From Lanius collurio (lineage: Eukaryota; Chordata; Aves; Passeriformes; Laniidae), in assembly GCA_020086605.1 (NCBI GenBank), contig JACBWW010000022.1, positions 4,702,512 through 4,766,511 of the forward strand: a DNA stretch of 64,000 nt, read 5' to 3'. Made by a program: the position numbers and the translations under genes. Below are positions 25,063 through 34,160 of this stretch, one piece after another. The notes beneath the pieces are model-generated. The model had not been told where the DNA came from. It saw nothing but the letters and a program-made list of their open reading frames with translations, and ran no database searches. The first letter of the stretch is position 1. Every line of letters starts with the position of its first letter.

Positions 25063-25518
25063 TTAAAGTTTGCAGGCGCCCTGTGGCTCAGTCCGGCTCG
25101 CACTTTCGGAATAATATATTTTTTTTTTTAAGGAAAAAGAAAAAAAAAAATCCAGCAGAGCCTTGTGCGGGGTCCCTGGGTTTGGGGTGGGGGAGGGCGC
25201 GCGGCGAGAACTCAGTGTCTGAACCCACGAGGAGCTCCGGCCCCGGCAATCCGGGGCGCTCCGGGGGTGCGACCTTGTTGCGATTTTCCTAAATCCTCCC
25301 TCGGCCGCGCTCGGCTCCCTCCCTCCCTCTCTGCCCGCTCGCCCCCGGCTGCCTCTCCCTTCCTCGCCCCCGCCGCTGGCCGGAGAGGGCGACGAGTCCT
25401 TTTTTATGCTGGCGGCGGGGGCCGAGGGGCGGCCGCCCCGTGTCCCCGGCGCGGCGCGGCCGGCCGTGCGCGGCGCGGAGCTGGAGCTGGGCGGGCGGGC
25501 GGGTGGGCTATCCGTCAT
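25063..25518 (-). other. Possible upstream ORF (151 codons) in the leader
   Basis: This is the only minus-strand ATG between the gap and the main start (25518). It opens 151 codons beginning MTDSPPARPP, rich in Pro, Ser, Ala, Gly and Arg, and ends at 25063. It lies in the same phase as the main ATG but is separated from it by the stop. The composition is typical of a CpG island read in an open frame and I recognise no domain. It matters only if transcription starts upstream of 25518. Confidence 0.2.
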
Positions 25519-25532
25519 CTGTGGATCGGAGA

Positions 25533-25892
25533 NNNNNNNNNNNNNNNNNNNNNNNNNNNNNNNNNNNNNNNNNNNNNNNNNNNNNNNNNNNNNNNNNNNN
25601 NNNNNNNNNNNNNNNNNNNNNNNNNNNNNNNNNNNNNNNNNNNNNNNNNNNNNNNNNNNNNNNNNNNNNNNNNNNNNNNNNNNNNNNNNNNNNNNNNNNN
25701 NNNNNNNNNNNNNNNNNNNNNNNNNNNNNNNNNNNNNNNNNNNNNNNNNNNNNNNNNNNNNNNNNNNNNNNNNNNNNNNNNNNNNNNNNNNNNNNNNNNN
25801 NNNNNNNNNNNNNNNNNNNNNNNNNNNNNNNNNNNNNNNNNNNNNNNNNNNNNNNNNNNNNNNNNNNNNNNNNNNNNNNNNNNNNNNNNNNN
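25533..25892. other. Assembly gap (360 N)
   Basis: A run of 360 N with GC-rich, CpG-dense DNA on the left and AT-rich DNA on the right. GC-rich promoter sequence drops out of short-read bird assemblies, so the gap probably hides the rest of the island and perhaps the start site. Its real length is unknown. Open frames drawn across it are artefacts. Confidence 0.99.
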
Positions 25893-26300
25893 TCTTGCTA
25901 GTGATCTCCATCTGGAAAACAACTTCCTTTTTTCTTTTCACCCCACACCAAAAAAACCCCAAAACAACTCAGGAATAGGTTTGTCATTTAATCAGGTGAG
26001 CTCAAAATAGAACTGTAAAAATTTTTCTTAATGCAGCTCCCATTTGAATAGGTGTTGAGTGGTGATTTTCTGTTTTCTTAAGGTTTGACAAAAACTATTT
26101 GTTTTAGTAATGTCATATTAAAGGTTTAGAGTTCCCTCCTACTGTATGATTCCAGATTACCACCACAGACTGGACATACAGAAAAAATGTTTCCTACAAC
26201 ACTACTATAATCAAGGGATACTTTGTCCACCCCAGTGCACTAAGTAGCAAATTGGGGGTTCAGAAAGGCAGCCTGGAACAAGGGTGGATTGCTAAAGAGC

Positions 26301-26395
26301 CCATGGCCCCAATTCTGTTTCCAATAAAAATGGGGATAACTCTAGTTGACACAGATTTACCACTGTAAAAACCAATGTGGTATCAGTTTCTGTAA
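26301..26395. mobile_element. Old amniote interspersed repeat fragment
   Basis: GGCCCCAATTCTGTTTCCAA is followed by ATAACTCTAGTTGACACAGA and a TTTACCACTGTAAAA segment. This resembles the widespread ancient element with a GGGCCAAATTCTG start and a TTACACCAGTGTAA core seen in turtles, crocodilians and birds. Diverged; family unassigned. Confidence 0.4.
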
Positions 26396-28629
26396 AGGAA
26401 TAAGGAAGGTGACAAGGAGGAAAAAATGTTGTGATACAGATATACTGAAAAACACAGGATTGTGGTAAATTTGGTCAGCGTGACCCTAGATTCATATCCA
26501 TAGAGCATCAGGGTTAGATCAGGAACTGAATTACTTCTGTATCCTTGTCTTATTGGAGAGGCTTAATCCCCAGGCTATCAACTTGTTTCTGTTCTCTCAC
26601 TGGCCCAATGAATATTTAATTATTCTTACAAAGCAGAACAGCTTCAGCAGGACAGATTCTCATCCCAGAATGTGCTGGCGGTTGGGCACTCTCAGAGGAG
26701 TTCAGAGACCCAAATTCAAATCCCCATGCAATCAGGCAAAGAGGGGATTTCAATCTTAGTTTTACACATTCCACTTGGCAATTAATTCCCAAGCTCCATT
26801 GCCACCCCAAGCCCCTTTGCCATCCAGCCCTCTGTTCCCACATTTTCTATATTTTTTTAAAAATTATTTTAAATCACATGATTAAAATGAAGCAACTTTT
26901 CCCCATTTCTTAAATTCATTAGGAAATCTATACATTTTCATTTTAATTTTATTTTTTACCTGTTCTGTTGCTGGAGGGCCAGTGAGAAGGTTTATTTGCA
27001 AGGCCCTACCCAGTTCACAGCAAGGTGAGGAGCCCTGGTCTGAGCATCCCCAGCCCCTCCCATGAAAGCAGCTCAAGTTCACTCCTACAGCTTTTGCAAA
27101 AGCAGCAGCACCCTTGAAACCACTGCCTTCCATGGTGGCATCTGTTGTGAAATACCCAGTTTATAGCTAGAGATAAAGAAAGCAGGAAGGCAGGTTTGGC
27201 AGAAAAAAATGAATCACATACATAAATCTGTCTTTAAATGTAGTGCACACATATATAATTATTAATTCATCCCTCTCTATTATCTTCAAACCCAGCAATA
27301 CACAGATTTCCTCCAGGCCCTGCTCTGTAAGTACATCTCTGCTCCACAGAGTTTTCCAACATGTGCCTAAATGCTTTGCTGCTGTATTGTCACAACACAT
27401 CATTTGTGCATCTCCTCCAGATATATGTACATGGAGTTTATGTGGTCCCACAGCCACTCTTGAGCAAAGAAAGCCCCATAACCCTCCTGGGCCCCCAGAG
27501 AAATGCAGAGTTCACCCATCCAGGGTCTCTTCCCAGCACCAGAACTTAAACTCATATTGTTATTAAAACAGATACATTCCAAGAGCGCTAATAACAAGGG
27601 AAGACTTCACAGGCTTTATTAAAATATTTAAGGCAAATGACACCAGCGTGTGTGCTAATTTAATAAAAATACATTTAATAATTTAATTATGGTAATTTAA
27701 GAATGCAATAAAAATATTTTTTGAATCTCTTATCAATCTTGTTCCCTCACAGATGCCTTTCCTTTTTATTCTGGGGAATTTTAATAAAAGCACAAAGCCA
27801 AGACTGCCAGAGTGCAGAGCTGTTCTCTCCAGGACAGAACCAAGAGACCTCCTGCAGCTCCGGATGACGTGCATGTCTCATTGGGTCGCTGGGACAATTT
27901 GGATGCCGGATTCTCTGCTTGTAACCCCTTTTGGGAATGCCATTGTTTTATATTATGCATGACACAAATCCTATACTATACACAACGCAGCTGCTGGTGA
28001 GAGGGAACCAGTCTTGGGATACAGAGGCCCCTGAGCTCAGCGTGGCTTGTCTGAAAACAGGATTTGCTAGTGGAGGCATCCACCACCTCCACCATCAGAT
28101 TTCCCATCCAAGCCCCATGAGGCTGGCATGAGGCACCAAGCCCTGATCTGTGAGGGCACAGTGGTCCCTGCCCCTCCACTCTGCCATGCTTCTCCTCAAA
28201 GACACCAATGCACTCCCTTTTCTGGGGGAAACTGATACACTTGCTTTTCATGCCAGCTAACTCAAGATGTTGATTTAATTTTGCTGTGCTCTCTTCTGCC
28301 ACATGCATGCACAGTGAACATAATTTTTAAAGTTTGATGACTTTCAGGAAGATACTATCCATAACAGTAGTAACATCTGAGATAGTCCCACCCTGGCAGC
28401 ATTATAGGAAACTGATTGGCCTTTCTCAGGAAAATGCAGGCAGGACTAACAGCTTCTCTATAGTTATAGGTTTATTTGCATTCAATACTTAGAGCAAAAC
28501 CCTATGTATGTCTAAGTACAAACAATTATTGTGAAAGTGTTTCAGAATCAGTTTGCAATTACAAGTTACACAAAAATGGCACAGTTGTTGTATAAAAAAA
28601 ATACAAACTTCATGAAAGGGACATTAAAC

Positions 28630-28690
28630 AAGGACTATGGGAGTTAGGCGCCCAATGAATCAGGCCTGCTTTGAGAAAGCCAGCCTAAAT
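28630..28690. mobile_element. Old amniote interspersed repeat fragment
   Basis: GGACTATGGGAGTTAGGCGC followed by CCAATGAATC resembles an ancient reptile/bird repeat containing GGAGTTAGGCGCC. Only a short piece remains. Confidence 0.4.
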
Positions 28691-29368
28691 AGTGATTTAA
28701 ACTTTTTAAAATCAAAAAGAGGAGTATCTTCAAAACAAAAAGACTGAGAGGGTGATCACCTGTTACCAGGCAGCAGAGGGAAGATCACCATAATTGTAGA
28801 GCAGCCAGTAAGCATCAACCTTAAATTAAAGAATGTAGCATATGTATAGACCTAATTAAGAGATGATGCATAATATCTAAGAAATGTAGCAAAATGCTCA
28901 TGCCCCAGAATACTGCACTATCTGATCAGAGGGCTAAAATGACCATGCAAAATTGGAATTGAGCAGTGCCAAGACCTGGTGTCCAAGGCACCTCTACCCT
29001 CACCAGCCCTCAGCACAGCAGGAGTTGCTCTGGCTGAGGTTTGACGGAGGTGAGCGAACACCTGAGGTCTCTGGATGTGCAAAGGAGTACAGGCACATGC
29101 AGGAAATTATTAAAAGGACTAGATTATTTCTTAAAAGACATAATGTTTTCAAAGCACACAGCACAATGCAGTCATTCAGTGGAGAGTCAAATGTCACAGT
29201 GGATACAGCTGCAAGACAGTGTCACTCTTTATTTACAGTAAAATATGTCAAATAGGGAACACAAAGGCATCGTCGGGATAAACATGGGACTGGAGCACAC
29301 AAAGGCAGGCGGCATCCGCAGCACATCAGACAACCTGAATAAAAGCCCCGACTACAATACCAGCCCAG

Positions 29369-29425
29369 TTTCTATGGTGCTCTTGAGTTAAAGCCTCCAA
29401 ACACTTTACATAAATAAATAACTGG
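29369..29425 (+). mobile_element. Old L3/MIR-like repeat tail
   Basis: TCTATGGTGCTCTTGAGTTA and AAGCCTCCAAACACTTTACA have the spacing of the CR1/L3/MIR-type tail (GCGCTTT-like block, then CAAA-CTTTACA). Diverged and short. Confidence 0.4.
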
Positions 29426-30319
29426 CATCCCACATTTTTGTCATAAGCAAAGACTGACATAGCCTAAAATGTGGGCTACAGAGCAGCAGAAACTAGAGGT
29501 GCTCCAGATGGAGGATATGCACACTCGAAGAACTGGTGGTATGTCTGCAGGCAGCATGCAGCCAGAGCGCCTGAGTTTACACTTTGGGAAGTTACAGTGA
29601 AAAGGGATTGAGATGTTATCCAAGGACATTGAAAAACAAAGGAAAGTTTCCTGTGAAACGCATGTTAGTATGCACAGGATTAAGAGCCTATTTCATGTGA
29701 ATGAGCCATGTGCACCAATATTAGTATTCATACATCTCGAGGAAGTAGTGATTTTAAATTCTTTTTCATTTGTGTATGGCTTTTACTTCTATCAATCATT
29801 TTTCTTTAGTTAAAGAAGATATAATATTCTGAAATCAAGATAGAGTAAGTGTAAAGTAAGTGGTGCAGTTAGTGACATTTTTTGAAAAATACTATCGTTC
29901 ACTGGAGCTGAATTTAGCTCAAATATCACAAAATACCCATCTGTAGATGAATCACATACACACTCCCTTCCACAGTTACAGTAAAAGTCATTACTGATAA
30001 TAGTGCTAAAGACACAGATCATGCAATGCCCTACAAATACAAGCAGGTACTCCATAGCTGACCAAGCAAAGTATTAATTTTGGTCTTTGTTCCAATTAGG
30101 TGTGAGAGTCAGGCAGAGGATCTGCACTTCGTGACAAAACCACCTCTAGCACAAAAACTTTTCCAGGCTCTGCATCTGCCTTTTGAATATTTCTGTAATG
30201 ATAACTTAGAGCATTTTAATGTAACTTAATAACTTACAATGTTTATTATAAGGAAATATCATATTTCCATATTTTTATCACAGCTCAGAGAAAGTCTCTC
30301 TCTGTGATCCACATATTCT

Positions 30320-30970
30320 GTGTTCTTTTCCTTCTCGTTGGTCGTGGGTCTGTACTGCTGCTCAAAGGATATAAAGAATAAAAAATACATTCTTCATTTA
30401 AATTAGTTAAAAGTGGGTGAAGTCCTGGTGCAGGAAGGTGCTCGGTGGCTCTGGGGTGAGCTGGCCAGTGGAACTATTTTATAAGCTCTCCAGCTGCTGG
30501 CTTCAGCACGGGCCCCTGTCCCTCAACCTCTCCTTGATGTCAGCTCAGCTCTGCAAGCTCCGACAAGGCATTTCTGCAATGAGGATGGGTCACTGCATCT
30601 CTTTCCCCGTGAGAGTAGCTCAGTGTGCCCACTGAGACCCTTTCTTACCAGGGTTGCGATCAAAGAGCTCATTCATTTTACCGGGCTTTGTTACTCGGGT
30701 GGAAGCTCCCCTTGTACTCGACAGGCATCTTCACTGCTCTCTGGCCAGCAGCAGTGCGAAAAAACCACGATACAGGATCTATAATTTTATTCACATCTTT
30801 GCCAGCATTGCTGACTAGGATAATGTTGAGACACGGAGAACGAAAGTCAGCTGGAATGACAAGTGAAAAGGCCGGAGGAGAGGAGAGGCACAGCAAGGGC
30901 AGCACCAGGAGCTCAGCAGGGGGCTCCAGGAGCTCCAGGGCAAAGCACGGCAGCGGCCTTCAAAGCTGTT
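30320..30970. promoter_or_regulatory. CpG-enriched block, possible unmethylated regulatory element
   Basis: CpGs recur every 20-60 bases over about 650 bp (near 30333, 30442, 30507, 30562, 30607, 30655, 30681-30720, 30760, 30835-30841, 30873, 30945) although the flanks have few. It is weaker than a classic island. It could be an enhancer or a minor promoter, and it contains the candidate exon at 30682-30850. Confidence 0.35.
30682..30850 (-). other. Candidate orphan coding exon (169 nt), unrecognised
   Basis: On the minus strand a pyrimidine-rich tract ending TTGTCATTCCAG borders an open segment of 169 nt that ends CCCG|GTAAAA. Both ends thus resemble splice sites. The segment reads DFRSPCLNIILVSNAGKDVN at its start and PVEYKGSFHPSNKA at its end, with mixed, globular-looking composition and two incomplete codons at the edges (two bases at each). 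I cannot match it to any family. The next in-frame codon after the donor is a stop, as expected if it is spliced. A random frame of this length is common, and AG/GT borders occur by chance, so this is only a candidate. It is upstream of, and on the same strand as, the ZNF423-type gene. Confidence 0.2.
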
Positions 30971-31710
30971 CCTTCTCCACCAATACAAAGCCATTTAAGT
31001 GCACTCTTTAAGTTGAATGCTGTGTACTTTTACATAACTGAAGGAGAACAAATACGCCATTAGCAGATAATTAGCACTTGGACTCTGAGTACTTATTTAA
31101 GGTATTATGGATCTACCTCCAGCATTAGGAGTGATTCATGTCCCCCATATATTCAGGCATCCTTGTTTATTTTTATGATTATAAATTTCTGTGCCATGTA
31201 TCCCTGTAATGTTTATGAGATGTTCAGAATTGCACTCCAGAGACAGAAGATTTCCCTATCTAGAGGAAAAAAATTAGCAATGTTAATAACTAACTTTTCC
31301 TTCCACCTTAGAGACAAAAAGTCCCATTCACACTAGCCCGGGATCATCTCTCGAAGTGGATGGTGGATTTTCTCAGTCATTAAGCCCGGTCCCAGCAGGA
31401 GTGAGGAAGTGCTGCGAGGCTTCGGGGCAAACTCACCCCAGGAACTGGACCTGGCAGCACCCACACCATGGAAACTCTCAAAATGTGGTATCAAAGACTG
31501 CCAAACACAACCAGGCATCTGCAGTCTGGACTGGCTCCTATCAGGAGTCACAGAACAACCTGTTGCCAGAGTCCAGACTCTTACAAGCATTTTACATGAG
31601 TAGGCACAGCTTGTCTAAAAATTCCTACATTTCCAGAGGCTTACACTCAACTGATATTTTCCCAATAAAACAACAGGGAGAAAAGATCTCTCCCCACCTG
31701 TTTTCTCATT

Positions 31711-31726
31711 AAAAAAAAAAAAAAAA
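31711..31726. repeat. A16 homopolymer
   Basis: Sixteen consecutive A. A chance frame on the other strand (31615-32235) runs through it as poly-Phe. Confidence 0.9.
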
Positions 31727-32458
31727 TGGTCCTTGAGTACATTTCCAATCTTGCCAGCATCAGCAAACCATCTACTTAATGCTGCCATGTTTTTAAAAAG
31801 TGTGCACCAAATAAAGATGCTGACCCTTTGCACCAAAACCTTCTCACCCTCGAGATTGTCTCTGCCATGAAAACTATCACTGGCAGCTTTGGCAAGTAGT
31901 GGTACGAAACCAGTGCTCACAACTTCAGTACAATTGCAGTACGGTGTGTCCCAGCTCAGCCTGTCCCTTCCTGACATCCCTGTGCCAGGGGATGCTGCCT
32001 TTCTACCCTCAGAGCTGTTCACAGGTCCAGAAAAGCAAAGTCGAAACAGTGGCTTCACATTAAACCAAGCAGCTTGAGGACAGGCAGCCAAACTGCTGCT
32101 GTCACCTCCTCTTCCAGCTCCTTCCCACTGAACCAAAGAAAAGAAAACTGAAACACAAATCAAGTCCCATTCTACAAAATTAATAGTTTCCACTTGCTTC
32201 TTTTCTATGTGTGCTTTCATTCTGTAATTACGCAAAAAGACACAACGTACTGCATGGTGCTATTGATTAGCAAACCCCACAGCTGCACAGGCAGACCCGC
32301 AGGCAGTTCTGAAAGAGGCATTTTAAAGAAAGTTTGTTCTTTAATACCGAGATTTTTATGGTCCCTCTTCTGATTTGGTGTGATAACATGGATGAACTTG
32401 TGGTAGGGAGCAGGTGGCAGTGTGAGAACATGCCGTTTTTATTCTTGTAAAAATTCAC

Positions 32459-32524
32459 AAGAAAGTTATCTCTTTGCTATTGAAAATAAAGTTATTGAAA
32501 AGAAAATTATCTTGTTGCTATTGA
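32459..32524. repeat. Imperfect tandem duplication, about 40-bp unit
   Basis: AAGTTATCTCTTTGCTATTG recurs as AAATTATCTTGTTGCTATTG about 40 bases later, suggesting one old tandem duplication in AT-rich flank. Confidence 0.45.
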
Positions 32525-33039
32525 CTTATGATGCCAAAAACCCAGGGAAAATATCTCATTCTCCATTAAATTCAGTAAGATTTGTCAAATAGTTTTGATA
32601 GAACCTGCAAGGTTTCTTCATATGTCTCTCAGTTCCATCTCTTCAGATGGTTTTGGAAGGGTCACAGAGTATTTCCCTGTTATCAGCCCAGGTGATGTTC
32701 TGTTTAAATCCTATGATTGTCAGTGTTTATTTTTCTCTTATTAGGACTCCTTTTGTAGATAGAAAGGAATAAATCTTATCAGCAATAAGTCTTACAGTCA
32801 GCTGGGCAAAATAGGAGATCCCATAGGGTTTACATAGGGTTTACAGAGCCGGATTTGTTTACATTTATTTTTAGGGTCTTATTTTTAAATCCTAAAGCAC
32901 ATTTTTAAATGGATCAGTGCAAATTCTTAAAATACATATAACAATACAACTTTAAAAATTGCCCTGCTGTTTATTTGGTTATCTTGTTACGTTGCTCAAT
33001 GTTATTGTTGTGTCCTCCAATCATGCCCAGAGTCTCGGT

Positions 33040-34160
33040 GCGTGGAATTTCTCAGAGGCGGGCACGAACATCCACGAGGACAGCAGATGAAAGACTCCCA
33101 CTCCTGATGCTTGCACACTTCTCTGGGCTACCACCATTGCTGTCGAGGCGACCGGACTCCCGGGGACTGGCAGGGGATTTCCCAGGTCGGCACTGCCTTG
33201 GGGGTCCGGCTAGAAGGGCACGGCACAGCACGGCACAGCACGGCACCGGAGCACCGGAGCAGTTCGAACATCGCCACGCAGCCGCCGGGCACAGTGGGCG
33301 CTGCGAGGCCGGCTCTGGCCGGCCACAGTGGCGGCTGCAGGGCTGAGTGCTCGTGCCCGCAAATTCCGGGGGAATGTGACCCCAAAGTGATGGCCATCCT
33401 AGGGAGCCACGGCCACTCTGGGAACAACATAATGTCAGGTCCTGACATGTCTTCTCGAAAGGAGAAAAAACACCCCTCCGTGTAGCCACGCCGTGGGAAA
33501 GGAGCGCGCTGCGCCATTTGGGAGCCCGCAGCTCTGGTGCCGTGCCCAGCCTCGGGCAAGCAGCTCGGAGGGGCTCACGGCGGCACAGCCGGGGCGTGGG
33601 GCCACTCTGGGAGCAGCTGGACAGGCCACGAATTCCTGCCGGCGGCCGGCCCGGCGGAGCATAGCAACGGGAGCCGGGGGAGGAACGGGAAGCAGCGGGA
33701 GCTGTGAGAGCGAGCGGCGCCGCGGGGCGAGGCGGGGGCCGGCGCGGGGGCGCGGCGGGGGGCGGTTCGGGCCCTCCCGCCGGGCACGGCTCCTCTCCGG
33801 GCAGCCGTACGCCACCCACAGCCGCCGGTTTGCGGCCGCTCAGGTTCGTGCCAGCCTGTCCCGGGCTCGGGCCCCGCGACGCGCTCCGCGCTGCCGCCAG
33901 CCCCGCAGCGGGGGTCGGGGCCCCGCTGCCTCCCCGCGGCGCTCCCAGCCGGGGCACACACCGAGTGCCCCCCGCCGGCGCTGGCTGCCCGCCTCCCGCA
34001 GCGCCGCTGTCTCGGCCGAGGCTGCGGAACGGCATCTCGCCCCGGCTCACGGCGGGCATTTGAAGGGCCGTGGCCCCGGGGTCCCTCCGCCGCTCGGTGC
34101 AGCCGTGGCCGCTCCGAACAGGGTCCAGATCCCGAGAAGAAACAGCCTCGCCGCGGGCAG
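33040..34160. promoter_or_regulatory. Upstream CpG island, about 8 kb from the gene promoter
   Basis: A strong, sharply bounded island of about 1.1 kb. Overlapping frames on both strands (377 codons on minus at 33052-34185, 256 on plus at 33493-34263) arise from low stop density and are Pro/Arg/Gly/Ala-rich without domains. Such an island normally marks a promoter. With no other gene recognised, it may be an alternative distal promoter or 5' UTR exon of the ZNF423-type gene, or a lncRNA start. Direction cannot be decided from the sequence. Confidence 0.65.
33218..33260. repeat. Short GC-rich tandem repeats
   Basis: GCACGGCACA is repeated about three times (33218-33246), followed directly by CACCGGAG units (33245-33259). 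A minor minisatellite inside the island. Confidence 0.8.

Larger units (their letters stand above)
24190..25532 (-). promoter_or_regulatory. Promoter CpG island and 5' leader of the ZNF423-type gene
   Basis: The block is dense in CpG and abruptly GC-rich against AT-leaning flanks. It contains the first coding exon, so it should hold the promoter and 5' UTR, transcribed leftward. Visible elements are a run of four GGGC units (25489-25507, Sp1/KLF-like), a reverse CCAAT core (ATTGG near 24490), long homopolymers (12 G at 24411, 17 C at 24692, 25 A at 24853), and T-rich stretches at 24937-24972. The transcription start cannot be fixed from sequence. An AT-rich TATATT stretch at about 25110-25118 and a CATAAAAAAGG on the minus strand near 25400 are possible but weak TATA-like candidates. 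The island continues into the assembly gap and is over by 25893. Confidence 0.75.
25893..30310. other. Upstream flank, no gene recognised
   Basis: AT-leaning intergenic DNA. It holds three old repeat remnants (listed) and an AT-rich TAAT-bearing stretch at 27590-27750 that resembles an enhancer. No coding exon is supportable. Confidence 0.55.

Noticed and set aside
24310..25292. Plus-strand frames of 273 and 243 codons over the promoter island
   Set aside because: They run through homopolymers (poly-Lys, poly-Phe, poly-Pro) and oppose the real minus-strand exon; composition artefacts.
25063..25962. Frames spanning the N gap (299, 281 and 190 codons)
   Set aside because: Most of each is undetermined residues; continuity across N is meaningless.
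31615..32235. 206-codon minus frame
   Set aside because: Includes poly-Phe from an A16 run and shows no family signature. No splice or promoter support.
33655..33672. RFX X-box-like half site (GTTGCTATGC on the minus strand)
   Set aside because: Only one half of the consensus is good; chance matches are common in GC-rich DNA.
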